Positions 16,936-25,213 of a stretch of DNA of 64,000 nt are shown in pieces. The stretch is from Shewanella sp. 10N.286.48.A6 (GTDB taxonomy: Bacteria; Pseudomonadota; Gammaproteobacteria; Enterobacterales; Shewanellaceae). The translations under genes were made by a program, and so were the position numbers. The notes under the pieces were generated by a model that was not told where the DNA came from, made no database searches, and saw nothing but the letters and a program-made list of their open reading frames with translations. How positions within the stretch are numbered: position 1 is the first letter of the stretch; every line of letters starts with the position of its first letter. The stretch is taken from contig NZ_MCVI01000014.1 of assembly GCF_002873135.1 (NCBI RefSeq), positions 122,427 through 186,426 on the forward strand, in the 5' to 3' direction.

Positions 16936-17103
16936 ATGACGTATTTAATTTTTAAAACTGAACAAGTGAATACATTCAGTCATCGAACAACAACTCCGGT
17001 TACCACAGTAATCAAACCCTCTAAGGAAGTGGTCACTGAGCAAGCTTATGATGCTTCAGATGACCCAAGCCGCTCCCCAAGTGGCGCTAAGAATCATGAT
17101 TAG
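16936..17103 (+). CDS. small ORF (55 aa), first gene of the SoxR-controlled unit
   Basis: An ATG at 16936 follows GCAGGAGG with ideal spacing, and the frame runs 55 codons to TAG at 17101. The product starts MTYLIFKTEQVNTFSHRT, has a threonine/valine-rich middle (TTPVTTVIKPSKEVVTEQ) and a polar disordered end rich in Asp, Ser and Pro. There is no signal peptide, membrane segment or cysteine. I do not recognise it. Its start codon is about 53 nt downstream of the SoxR promoter -10 element, and nothing that looks like a terminator separates it from the VOC gene 105 bp downstream. The promoter and ribosome binding site make translation likely; function is unknown. Confidence 0.65.
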   Translation: MTYLIFKTEQVNTFSHRTTTPVTTVIKPSKEVVTEQAYDASDDPSRSPSGAKNHD

Positions 17104-17208
17104 TCAGCAGAAAACGCAATCACAGCGGTTATTGAACTAAGCCGAACCCTATTCAATCAAGTGATGATTAATAAGTAATGTCAGCTTTTTAAAACAAGGA
17201 ATATGATT

Positions 17209-17625
17209 ATGCGATTAGAGCATTTAAATTTAGTAGTACAAAATTTAGACGCTAGCTTAGCGTTTTATCGGGCAGCTTTTCCCCATTGGCAAGTTCGCGG
17301 CGGTGGTGAAGGTGAGTGGCATGGGGTGCAGCGTAAATGGCTGCACTTTGGTGATGAATATAATTTCTTATCGCTTAACGATGGCGGTAAAGGAAAAATG
17401 CGTCCCAATGAAGGTTATGATTTAGGCTTAGCCCATTTTGCTTATGTGGTGTCAGATCTTAAAAGTTTAATGGCAAGAATGGAGCAAGCTGGTTTTGAAA
17501 TAGCGATTAAAGGCCGTGAAGATACTTACTCTGACAGTGTTTATTATCTTGACCCTGATGGCATTGAGGTAGAGTTTGTCCAGTATTTAACGGATATTCC
17601 CAGTGAACGAAATCGTTATGTTTAA
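17209..17625 (+). CDS. VOC-superfamily (glyoxalase/bleomycin resistance-like) protein 1
   Basis: A 138-residue protein with two beta-alpha-beta-beta-beta modules: LEHLNLVVQNLDASLAFYRAAFP at the start, and LAHFAYVVSDLKSLMARMEQAG, SDSVYYLDPDGIEVEFVQY in the second half. Metal ligands of the family are plausible at His4, His73-region and the Glu in VEFVQY. The ATG at 17209 is preferred over that at 17203 because AAGGA lies 8 nt before it. VOC enzymes include glyoxalase I, dioxygenases and drug-binding proteins. Its place behind a SoxR promoter suggests a part in resistance to redox-cycling compounds, but the substrate is unknown. Confidence 0.85.
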   Translation: MRLEHLNLVVQNLDASLAFYRAAFPHWQVRGGGEGEWHGVQRKWLHFGDEYNFLSLNDGGKGKMRPNEGYDLGLAHFAYVVSDLKSLMARMEQAGFEIAIKGREDTYSDSVYYLDPDGIEVEFVQYLTDIPSERNRYV

Positions 17626-17708
17626 GTTTCATTGGCGCTTATAAATAGTATAAGCAACAGTAAAAACGAACAGTATTAGTTGGAGATTTATCTTAAGTCG
17701 GAGTCAGT

Positions 17709-18101
17709 ATGCATCTTAATCAAGTTACCTTAACGGTTAATAATATGACTAAAGCCTGTGAGTTTTATTTAACTCTCGGTTTTACTCAAATCGTTAATAC
17801 TGCCCATTACGCTCGTTTTATGTGTCCTGATGGTGAGGCCAGTTTTTCATTAACCCTAGATGAGCTGCAATTGAATATGAGTGATAACCGAACCGTTATC
17901 TATTTTGAACATGAGCAACTAGATGAATGGGTTAATCAGCTGATTAAAAAAGGCATCGAATTTGAAACTTTGCCCACAGATCAAGACTATTTATGGCGTG
18001 AAGCAAGGCTGTTTGATCCTGCAGGTAATAAGATAAAGCTGTATTGGGCAGGAGAGAATCGATTAAATCCACCGTGGCGAGTGACTATTCGTGATAAATA
18101 A
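17709..18101 (+). CDS. VOC-superfamily protein 2
   Basis: A 130-residue VOC-fold protein: MHLNQVTLTVNNMTKACEFYLTLGF, a central strand set (ASFSLTLDELQLN) and the second module ending LFDPAGNKIKLYWAGENRLNPPWR. Possible metal ligands are His2 and a Glu in the TVIYFEHEQ strand. The usual final Glu position (DPxGxxIEL) reads DPAGNKIKLYW, so the metal site may be incomplete. GGAG lies 5 nt upstream of the ATG. It is 83 bp after VOC gene 1 on the same strand and probably in the same SoxR-controlled transcript, ending at the shared terminator at 18179. Confidence 0.82.
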   Translation: MHLNQVTLTVNNMTKACEFYLTLGFTQIVNTAHYARFMCPDGEASFSLTLDELQLNMSDNRTVIYFEHEQLDEWVNQLIKKGIEFETLPTDQDYLWREARLFDPAGNKIKLYWAGENRLNPPWRVTIRDK

Positions 18102-18110
18102 CCATTCACA

Positions 18111-18144
18111 ATTAACCATTAACCATTAACCATTAACCATTAAC
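18111..18144. repeat. heptanucleotide tandem repeat (ATTAACC, ~4.9 copies)
   Basis: ATTAACC is repeated four times exactly plus ATTAAC, directly after the VOC gene 2 stop. It is a short variable-number candidate with no coding role. Confidence 0.85.
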
Positions 18145-18178
18145 TACAGATACTCATACTGAGGTAATCAGCATTAAA

Positions 18179-18208
18179 AAAGCGCCGCTATTAAATTAGC
18201 GGCGCTTT
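18179..18208. terminator. bidirectional intrinsic terminator between VOC gene 2 and rhlE
   Basis: AAAGCGCCGCTA (18179-18190) pairs perfectly with TAGCGGCGCTTT (18197-18208), with A's on the left and T's on the right. It serves both convergent units. Confidence 0.85.
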
Positions 18209-18261
18209 AAACAATATTGACCCAGTGTGGCTTTTAACCTAGCGGCTATAAAAATATCAGC

Positions 18262-19683
18262 CTATTTACCCCAAGGGTTTACAGCGCCAGTGCCATTGGG
18301 CACTGATCTGCTGGTGTTATTTTTACTAGGTTTGCGAGAGTCTGAGCTTCTATTCTCGCCGCGGTCACTAGTTTTATATGGGCTTTTAGCTGCGCTTTCT
18401 TTGTTAAAGCGTTTGGCTTTATTTTTATCGTAATGATTATTCTTTGGCTTATCTGACTTGCCACGAGAAAGCGTTGGCTTGTCATCAGTTTTCGCTTTTG
18501 GCACTTTGGCATTCTTAGGGACAAAATCTAAGATTGAAATCGGTACTTCTTTACGCGTAGTAAAGCCTTCAACTTCTTTACGGACAATTAAGTGACCCAA
18601 ACGGCGCTCAATTGCGCAGAGATTTTTAAAGTCATCTTTTGACACCAATGACACTGCAATACCAGACGCCCCAGCACGGCCAGTACGACCAATGCGATGC
18701 ACATAATCATCAGCAGGGTATGGTAAGTCGTAGTTAATGACGATAGGTAAGTCATCAATATCAATACCACGAGAAGCAACACCAGTGGCAATAAGATAGG
18801 TGATTTTTCCATCTTTAAAATCTTTAAGTAATTGCTCACGTATCGGCTGGCTACGACCACTATGAAAAGACTCTGCAATAATGCCGCGCTTTTCTAATTG
18901 AGTCACCAGCTTTGCTGCACCGTGTTTAGTTTCGATAAAGATCAGCGCTTGTTTCCAATCGTTGTCTTTAATTAACTGGCTTAGTAATGCTGACTTCTTT
19001 TCTTTATCAACGGTAACTAACCATTGATCAATTTTTGGCGCTGCGTCAGCATCTTCAACCACTGAAATTTGCACTGGGTTACGCATGGCTGATTTAGCCA
19101 GAGCGCGAACTTGGTTAGACAAAGTGGCTGAAAACAACATGTTTTGACGTTCATCAGGCAACAATTCGATGATGCGGTTAATGTCTTCAATAAAGCCCAT
19201 ATCCAGCATTCTATCGGCTTCATCAAGCACTAACACTTCAAGCTCGTCAAAGTTAACGGCACGTTGAGTATACATATCCAGCAAACGGCCAGGCGTTGCC
19301 ACCAGGATATCAATGCCTTCAATGAGCTTTTGCTTTTGGGCATTACTGTCAACGCCGCCATACATGACCATTGAATTTATTGATAAGTTCTGGCTGTATT
19401 TTTTGATGTTTTGCTCAACCTGAATCACCAGTTCACGGGTAGGTGCTAATACCAGTGCTTTGACGCGTTTGCCACGTACCTTATGGGGGGCTTTAAAGCG
19501 TTCGATAATAGGCAGTACAAAGCTGGCTGTTTTACCGGTGCCGGTTTGCGCCGCGGCAATGATATTTTTACCCGATAAAGCAACAGGTATAGCCTTAGAT
19601 TGAATGGGAGTCGGCTTGGTATAACCTAAAGAACTAAGTGCACTGATTATTGGATCGCTTAATCCCAGCTTCGAAAATGGCAT
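18262..19683 (-). CDS. rhlE: DEAD-box ATP-dependent RNA helicase, RhlE type
   Basis: A 473-residue helicase starting MPFSKLGLSDPIISAL. Motifs in order: Q motif (GYTKPTPIQSKAIP), I (AAQTGTGKT), Ia (PTRELVIQ), Ib (TPGRLLD), II (VLDEADRMLDMGF), III (SAT), then IV-VI in the second RecA domain with the VHRIGRTGR segment. The last 70 residues are a basic, disordered Lys/Ser/Arg-rich tail like those of RhlE proteins. It unwinds RNA duplexes in ribosome maturation or RNA decay, mostly important in the cold. The start 16 codons into the longest frame matches homologues; its Shine-Dalgarno is weak. Confidence 0.92.
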   Translation of the reverse strand: MPFSKLGLSDPIISALSSLGYTKPTPIQSKAIPVALSGKNIIAAAQTGTGKTASFVLPIIERFKAPHKVRGKRVKALVLAPTRELVIQVEQNIKKYSQNLSINSMVMYGGVDSNAQKQKLIEGIDILVATPGRLLDMYTQRAVNFDELEVLVLDEADRMLDMGFIEDINRIIELLPDERQNMLFSATLSNQVRALAKSAMRNPVQISVVEDADAAPKIDQWLVTVDKEKKSALLSQLIKDNDWKQALIFIETKHGAAKLVTQLEKRGIIAESFHSGRSQPIREQLLKDFKDGKITYLIATGVASRGIDIDDLPIVINYDLPYPADDYVHRIGRTGRAGASGIAVSLVSKDDFKNLCAIERRLGHLIVRKEVEGFTTRKEVPISILDFVPKNAKVPKAKTDDKPTLSRGKSDKPKNNHYDKNKAKRFNKESAAKSPYKTSDRGENRSSDSRKPSKNNTSRSVPNGTGAVNPWGK

Positions 19684-19882
19684 GTGTAATCTCGGGTAAA
19701 GTAAAATGATAATTAACAACACTGTCAGCAATGATTAATGTTTGGTTTAGCGTTAATCATGGCGCAGTGGTAAAGAATAGCTGGTTAGTATAACAGAGTG
19801 AGCAAAATATAGGGTAGGGCTGTTTTCGCTTTAAGCGTAAAGCTAACAAGGTGAATCAATATGATCTGTCGGCAGTCAATAA

Positions 19883-20065
19883 AGTTTTGACGCAGCAGTT
19901 CTTGCCTGTATGGCCTATGTTGATTTGAATCCAATTCGCGCGCAAATGGCTGCAACACCTGAAACTTCAGATTACACTAGTATTCAACGATGCATAAATT
20001 CAGCGATTAAAGGTGAGCAACCCAAAGAGTTACTGGCATTTGTAGGAAATGAACGTTTAGTGTAG
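19883..20065 (+). pseudogene. C-terminal remnant of a REP-associated (Y1/IS200-like) transposase, RAYT
   Basis: Frame 19883-20065 translates to a segment containing LACMAYVDLNPIRAQMA followed by TPETSDYTSIQRCI and KELLAFVGNER. This is the conserved C-terminal part of single-copy Y1 transposases common in Shewanella and Vibrio. There is no upstream catalytic HUH motif or tyrosine: a stop sits just before 19883 in this frame and the sequence back to rhlE is unrelated. Only about 60 of some 300 residues remain, so it is inactive debris of an old insertion. The region on to 20371 is AT-rich with no convincing gene. Confidence 0.75.
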
Positions 20066-20371
20066 TGACAAGGTGAATTTGGCCACTCATTTGTAGTTGA
20101 ACTCACTTAGCATAGAAATTTTAATCCTAAATTCACCAATTAGATTTAGAGATCTAACTCGGAAATGTCCAGAGGTGAGTTACAAAATGATCAAACGATA
20201 TTGTTTTCAATTGACAATAACTTCACTTCAGCTAGTGAAAACGATCAAACTTCATCAAGTCGAAGTTCAATAAATAAGCAAGCCCCTGCCATTTCTGATC
20301 AAACATTATTGCTCTCAAACATGAACAGTGAATCAATTAGGTCAAATTTATAAGTTAACAATAATGAGCAT

Positions 20372-20401
20372 AATAAAGGGAGCTAATCAGCTCCCTTTAT
20401 T
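20372..20401 (-). terminator. intrinsic terminator after ilvH
   Basis: AATAAAGGGAGCT (20372-20384) pairs perfectly with AGCTCCCTTTATT (20389-20401) around a 4-nt loop. It lies about 50 nt past the ilvH stop. The U tract read leftward is short. Confidence 0.7.
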
Positions 20402-20453
20402 GTGACACTTTTTTAAGCATAGACTTGTTACTAGCCATGCAAAAAGTGAACTG

Positions 20454-20948
20454 CTATGCTTTCATGACTTTCTCGCCACGGGCAAGACCTACAACGCCTG
20501 AGCGAGAAACTTCAATTACCTTTGTGACTTCAGCAAGCGCGCTGATGAAGGCATCTATTTTTTCGCTGGTACCGGCCATTTGAATGGTATACAAGCTGGC
20601 GGTGACATCCACTATTTGACCACGGAAGATATCAGCAGTGCGTTTGACTTCTTCACGCATCTCTCCTTGGGCTTTAACTTTGACCAATGCCAGTTCTCGC
20701 TCAATATGGGCATTTTCAGTTATGTTAGAGACTTTTAAAATATCAATTAACTTATGAAGTTGCTTTTCAATTTGTTCGTGAACATCAGCTTCAGCATTCA
20801 CCGTAATATTAAGGCGTGACAGGGTGGTGTCTTCTGTTGGCGCAACGGTTAAGCTTTCGATGTTGTAGCCACGCTGAGAAAACAGTCCAACCACACGAGA
20901 CAATGCCCCTGGTTGGTTTTCTAATAATACAGAAATAATACGACGCAT
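20454..20948 (-). CDS. ilvH: acetolactate synthase small (regulatory) subunit
   Basis: A 164-residue protein with the N-terminal ACT domain (RRIISVLLENQPGALSRVVGLFSQRGYNIESL) that binds valine and transmits feedback inhibition, followed by the C-terminal dimerisation domain. It pairs with the catalytic subunit encoded immediately upstream; the two genes overlap by one base (TAATG), indicating translational coupling. The heterotetramer makes 2-acetolactate or 2-aceto-2-hydroxybutyrate, the first common step of branched-chain amino acid synthesis, in the cytosol. Confidence 0.96.
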   Translation of the reverse strand: MRRIISVLLENQPGALSRVVGLFSQRGYNIESLTVAPTEDTTLSRLNITVNAEADVHEQIEKQLHKLIDILKVSNITENAHIERELALVKVKAQGEMREEVKRTADIFRGQIVDVTASLYTIQMAGTSEKIDAFISALAEVTKVIEVSRSGVVGLARGEKVMKA

Positions 20949-22666
20949 TAGCTTCTCTCCGTTTTACTTAACCACATATCTTTCATTGCTTCTCCACGGA
21001 TCAACATTGGATAAACATGCTCTGTTTCATCAACGCTAATATCAACAAAGACTAACTTGTCTTTCATTGCCAATGCTTCAGCTAACTTTGACTCTAATTC
21101 GTTAGGATCACTAATCGTCATGCCAACATGGCCATAAGCTTCAGCGATTTTGGCAAAATTAGGCACTGAATCCATATAAGAGTGTGAATGACGACCTGAA
21201 TAAATCATGTCTTGCCATTGCTTAACCATACCTAAGAAACGGTTATTCAAATTAATGATTTTTACTGGGGTGTCATATTGCAGCGCAGTTGAAAGTTCTT
21301 GAATATTCATTTGGATTGAACCATCACCCGTAACACACACTACGGTTTCATCTGGCATCGCCATTTTTACGCCCATGGCAGCAGGTAAACCAAAGCCCAT
21401 GGTGCCAAGCCCGCCTGAGTTAATCCAACGGCGTGGCTTATCAAATGGATAGTAAAGCGCGGCAAACATTTGGTGCTGACCCACATCAGAGGTGACGTAG
21501 GCATCGCCATTGGTTAATTTATGCAGTGTTTCGATCACTTGCTGTGGCTTTATGCGATTACTTGATTTGTCATAGGCTAAACAATTTTTTTCGCGCCATT
21601 GATTAATCTCAACCCACCAAGCATCAAGCGCTTCGCTGTCGTTGGTTTTTTCGGTGTCATCAAGTAAAGCTAACATGCTATCGAGGATATTTTCAGCAGA
21701 GCCAACAATCGGTATATCCACTCGTATGGTTTTAGAAATAGATGCCGGATCAATATCGATATGCAAAATGGTGGCATTAGGGCAATATTTTTCTACATTA
21801 TTGGTGGTACGGTCATCAAAACGCACCCCAATACCAAAAATTAAGTCACAGTTGTGCATCGCCATATTAGCTTCATATAAACCGTGCATGCCTAACATAC
21901 CTAAGCATTGTGGGTGAGTGCCAGGGAATGCGCCTAAGCCCATTAAGGTATTAATGACTGGAATATTGAGCTTTTCAGCTAGGCGAATAATTTGTTGGTC
22001 GCAACCTGAAATAATAGCGCCGCCGCCCACATATAACACAGGTTTTTTAGCCGATAACAGCGCTTGTAATCCACGGCGTATCTGACCTTTGTGGCCTGCG
22101 GTTGTCGGATTGTAAGAGCGCATATTAACGCTTTCAGGGTAAATGTATTCGTGCAGGACTTCAGGGTTTAAGCAATCTTTTGGTAAATCAACTACGACAG
22201 GGCCAGGTCTACCGGTTGCTGCAATATAAAAAGCTTTTTTGATGATTTCGGGGATTTCACGGGGATCTTTAACTAAAAAGCTATGTTTGACAATAGGGCG
22301 TGAGATCCCAATCATGTCACATTCTTGGAAAGCATCATTACCAATCAAATTACTCGGAACTTGGCCTGATAAAACCACTAAAGGAATAGAGTCCATGTAG
22401 GCGGTAGCAATACCGGTAATGGCGTTAGTAGCACCAGGACCAGAGGTTACCAGTACGACACCCACATCACCGGTGGCGCGGGCATAACCATCAGCCATAT
22501 GCACAGCTGCTTGTTCATGTCTTACTAGGATATGCTCTACGCCAGAATCTTTGTGCAGCGCATCGTAGATGTCGAGTACTGAGCCACCTGGGTAGCCGAA
22601 AATGTGTTTTACGCCTTCATCGATTAACGAGCGCACTATCATGCTGGCGCCGGATAATTTTTCCAT
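20948..22666 (-). CDS. ilvI: acetolactate synthase large (catalytic) subunit
   Basis: A 572-residue thiamine-diphosphate enzyme. The catalytic Glu51 lies in [15 protein letters not shown]; the central FAD-binding domain spans about 190-320; the C-terminal ThDP/Mg motif is [19 protein letters not shown] with [14 protein letters not shown]. Length and motifs match IlvI/IlvB. It joins two pyruvates, or pyruvate and 2-ketobutyrate. The 412-bp upstream region shows no recognisable leader peptide rich in Leu/Val/Ile codons, so attenuation is not supported by what I see. Paired with ilvH, the symbol ilvI is the natural choice. Confidence 0.95.
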   Translation of the reverse strand: MEKLSGASMIVRSLIDEGVKHIFGYPGGSVLDIYDALHKDSGVEHILVRHEQAAVHMADGYARATGDVGVVLVTSGPGATNAITGIATAYMDSIPLVVLSGQVPSNLIGNDAFQECDMIGISRPIVKHSFLVKDPREIPEIIKKAFYIAATGRPGPVVVDLPKDCLNPEVLHEYIYPESVNMRSYNPTTAGHKGQIRRGLQALLSAKKPVLYVGGGAIISGCDQQIIRLAEKLNIPVINTLMGLGAFPGTHPQCLGMLGMHGLYEANMAMHNCDLIFGIGVRFDDRTTNNVEKYCPNATILHIDIDPASISKTIRVDIPIVGSAENILDSMLALLDDTEKTNDSEALDAWWVEINQWREKNCLAYDKSSNRIKPQQVIETLHKLTNGDAYVTSDVGQHQMFAALYYPFDKPRRWINSGGLGTMGFGLPAAMGVKMAMPDETVVCVTGDGSIQMNIQELSTALQYDTPVKIINLNNRFLGMVKQWQDMIYSGRHSHSYMDSVPNFAKIAEAYGHVGMTISDPNELESKLAEALAMKDKLVFVDISVDETEHVYPMLIRGEAMKDMWLSKTERS

Positions 22667-23078
22667 TGCTAAATCCTCTTAAGTTACCGTTATGGTAAAC
22701 AGTATCTTGCTACAACGACGGTAATCGTTCTAAAAATAAGCCCGAACGGTAATTCGAACTCGCTTATCTACGCAGTAGAAAACCGCCTCAGATAATTTGA
22801 CTAAATATGTATCTTGCTGATTTCCAAGATACCTTCATCATATTTATTTTTGAGCACGATACAAGTGTCTTGTTGAAATAAAGTAATTTAGGTGAAAGTA
22901 TTTCATGATTGTTTAAGATAAATGACAATTAGGCGTTTTAAATTAATTAAAAAGCGTGAAAACTGCAGAAACTTGAATTAAAGCGAGTATATTACGCTTG
23001 CTTGTATCGTGTTGTTTTTCGGACAGGTATTTGCTGAGTTTAAGGTGATTTGATTAAAAATGTTTAAATAGGAAATGT
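22667..23078. other. divergent intergenic region between ilvI and lysE-type gene
   Basis: 412 bp, AT-rich. It must hold the ilvIH promoter read leftward and the exporter promoter read rightward. The motif TATCTTGCT occurs twice (near 22704 and 22810) but no full operator, riboswitch or leader ORF is recognisable. Confidence 0.4.
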
Positions 23079-23684
23079 ATGGACCCATCTGTTGTCATGT
23101 TGATGCTATCGGCCGCACTATTTTGCGCTACCATGACGGGTACGCCAGGGCCTAATAATGTGCTATTGGCTAACTCAGGTGCTAATTTTGGTGTTAAACA
23201 AACCGTACCGCATATGATTGGGATCCGTTTAGGCCAAACCAGTTTGCATGTGGCTATGTTATTGGGGTTAGGGTCTTTATTTGAGTCATGGCCGCTACTG
23301 CATCAGATGTTAAAATATGCATCCATTGGCTATTTGATCTATCTCGCGGTCAAAATAGCCACGCAACATGGACGCAATCAAGCCAGCGAAAGGGCTAAGC
23401 CGATAACCTTAGTTGAAGCGGCCTTTTTCCAATGGATAAACCCTAAAACATGGATGGCTTCAATTAGCTTATTAAGCGCATTTACTATTAGTGGTGATTT
23501 ATATTGGACAACGGCAATTGGTGGGGTGCTGGTATTCAATATTGTAGGGCTACCAATGTCATTGCTTTGGGTACTGATAGGCTCTTCTATCAGTCAGAAG
23601 TTAAACACACCTATTCGTCAGCGAAATTTTAATTGGTTGATGGCGGCGATGTTACTAAGCACATTACCTATGGTGTTAGTGTGA
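23079..23684 (+). CDS. LysE/RhtB family amino-acid exporter
   Basis: A 201-residue inner-membrane protein with six hydrophobic segments and the family signature near the N-terminus, TGTPGPNNVLLANSGANFGVKQ. A second hallmark follows at KTWMASISLLSAF. The family exports amino acids such as lysine, threonine or homoserine lactones with the proton gradient. The substrate cannot be told from sequence. It lies next to, and divergent from, the ilv operon, but operon-level linkage is not visible. Confidence 0.88.
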   Translation: MDPSVVMLMLSAALFCATMTGTPGPNNVLLANSGANFGVKQTVPHMIGIRLGQTSLHVAMLLGLGSLFESWPLLHQMLKYASIGYLIYLAVKIATQHGRNQASERAKPITLVEAAFFQWINPKTWMASISLLSAFTISGDLYWTTAIGGVLVFNIVGLPMSLLWVLIGSSISQKLNTPIRQRNFNWLMAAMLLSTLPMVLV

Positions 23685-23688
23685 ATTT

Positions 23689-23714
23689 AAACGGCTCTTT
23701 ATGAGCCGTTTTAT
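23689..23714. terminator. bidirectional terminator between the LysE-type and MFS genes
   Basis: AACGGCTC (23690-23697) pairs with GAGCCGTT (23703-23710), with A's before and TTTTA after. The flanking genes are convergent. Confidence 0.8.
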
Positions 23715-23737
23715 TACAAGTTCAAGCCGCTAGATGA

Positions 23738-24949
23738 TTAGTTTCTTGGCTGGGTACGTTGAAACAATAAACAACCCATTACCAGCATTACTGATAACAA
23801 CATCATCGCCGAAAATGGCACTGCGGTGCCAGTATAAAAGAAAGCCAATAAAGGGCCAGCTAATGAGCCAAAGCCAAATCTCAGAGTGCCAATTACAGCC
23901 GTTGCAGTACCGGTTTCTTGTTTAAATTTCATCAACACAATGGCATCGGCATTAACTGACATCACTCCTAAACAGCCCATTAATGGGATCAGCATGGCGA
24001 CAGTAAAGTGGTAACTCAAGCCTAAAAGATTCACCAGCAACAAACCTGCGGCTGCTAAGGTGGCAAACACGGTTGCAGCAAACAGCATTCTGTTTGAGCC
24101 AAAACGCCCGACAATTCGAGAGTTTAAAATGTTCGCCAACATCAGAGCGCCGACATTAGTACTGAATAATATTGAAAATAAGGTTTTATCTAAATCAAAG
24201 ACTTCCATATAAATGAAAGGCGAAGCTGTTAAATAACAGAAAAACGCAAAGGAAGTCAGTACTCCGCAACTAATATTGAGTTTCACACCTTGGCGGCTCA
24301 GCACGGTTTTATAGGCGTTTAAAAAAGACTTATTACTGCGGGCATCTTTTGCTTTGTCGCTGGGCATTTTTAATTTAAAAATAACCAACAAAAGCAAAAA
24401 TATAGCATAACAACTTTGGCTTAAAAAGATTAACGGCCATTCACCCACTTCTAAAATTAAACTGCCTACACTGGGCGCAAGTAACGGCGCTAACATCATT
24501 ATTAAGCTGACGTAAGACATTCCTTTGGCAGTATTGTCACCATAAACTTCCTTAATATAACCAGGTACCACAACCGTGGCAGCTGCGCCAATAAATGCTT
24601 GGGAAAAACGCAGCGCTAAAAATAACTCAATATTAGCGGTGATAGAAATAAAGAAACTGATTAAGGTAAACCCACTTAAGCCAAAAATGACCAAGGGCCT
24701 ACGGCCAAAGCGATCAGCAAGCGGGCCAAAAGTGAGCATCCCTAGCGCGTAGCCCGCAAGGTAAATACTTAACGATTGCTGCACTGTGGTGACATGGGTT
24801 GAATAGCTGTCAGCAATGGCAGACATTGCTGGTAAATACATATCGATGGCTAATGGGGTGATGGCCACAATCGCAGCCAGCATCGGAATAAGCATGGCAA
24901 GGTTTGGGGAGTTCTGCGCCGAGGTCACAGAAGGAGAATTAGAAGACAT
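23738..24949 (-). CDS. MFS multidrug transporter, Bcr/CflA family
   Basis: A 403-residue transporter with 12 predicted transmembrane helices. Family signs: ITPLAIDMYLPAMSAIADS in helix 1, the loop 2-3 motif GPLADRFGRRPLVIFGL (MFS motif A), and PGYIKEVYGD. Bcr/CflA proteins are drug/proton antiporters that export compounds such as bicyclomycin, sulfonamides or chloramphenicol-like molecules. The length is normal. It stands alone, convergent with the LysE-type gene. Confidence 0.9.
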   Translation of the reverse strand: MSSNSPSVTSAQNSPNLAMLIPMLAAIVAITPLAIDMYLPAMSAIADSYSTHVTTVQQSLSIYLAGYALGMLTFGPLADRFGRRPLVIFGLSGFTLISFFISITANIELFLALRFSQAFIGAAATVVVPGYIKEVYGDNTAKGMSYVSLIMMLAPLLAPSVGSLILEVGEWPLIFLSQSCYAIFLLLLVIFKLKMPSDKAKDARSNKSFLNAYKTVLSRQGVKLNISCGVLTSFAFFCYLTASPFIYMEVFDLDKTLFSILFSTNVGALMLANILNSRIVGRFGSNRMLFAATVFATLAAAGLLLVNLLGLSYHFTVAMLIPLMGCLGVMSVNADAIVLMKFKQETGTATAVIGTLRFGFGSLAGPLLAFFYTGTAVPFSAMMLLSVMLVMGCLLFQRTQPRN

Positions 24950-25138
24950 GCTGACAAAAACCTCATTGGATAGACATAAAATAGGATCAAATCGAAGAAT
25001 TTTATAGGAAAGAGAGTACGAAATTCTGGCAAAATTTTACCATGAAAAAGGTGATCAGCATCGAAAAATATCAGGAATTAAGTGTATTTTAATCTTTACT
25101 AAATCAGACTATTGAGGCTTAACATTAAAGTAACATTG

Positions 25139-25156
25139 TTGTCGTTTTAGTGTCAT
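25139..25156 (+). promoter_or_regulatory. possible PhoB (Pho) box
   Basis: TTGTCGT (25139-25145), TTTA, then GTGTCAT (25150-25156) resembles the CTGTCAT-N4-CTGTCAT direct repeat of Pho boxes (5/7 and 6/7 matches with correct 11-bp phasing). It lies 57 bp upstream of the choice-of-anchor I lipoprotein gene. Confidence 0.35.
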
Positions 25157-25213
25157 CGAACTTGAGTAGCTTAGCGCCCAACTTTGCAACAATTACTTAA
25201 TAGAGACTAAAGC

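Noticed and set aside
16864..16936. A 67-codon rightward frame running from 16736 to 16939 across the SoxR promoter
   Set aside because: It is antisense to soxR over most of its length and ends where the real 55-codon ORF with the strong ribosome binding site begins.
20165..20353. A 62-codon ORF after the RAYT remnant
   Set aside because: Ser/Asn/Gln-rich, low complexity, no ribosome binding site and no recognisable family; probably chance in AT-rich DNA.
22667..22860. An attenuator leader peptide for ilvIH
   Set aside because: I looked leftward for a short ORF rich in Leu, Ile and Val codons followed by a terminator and found none.
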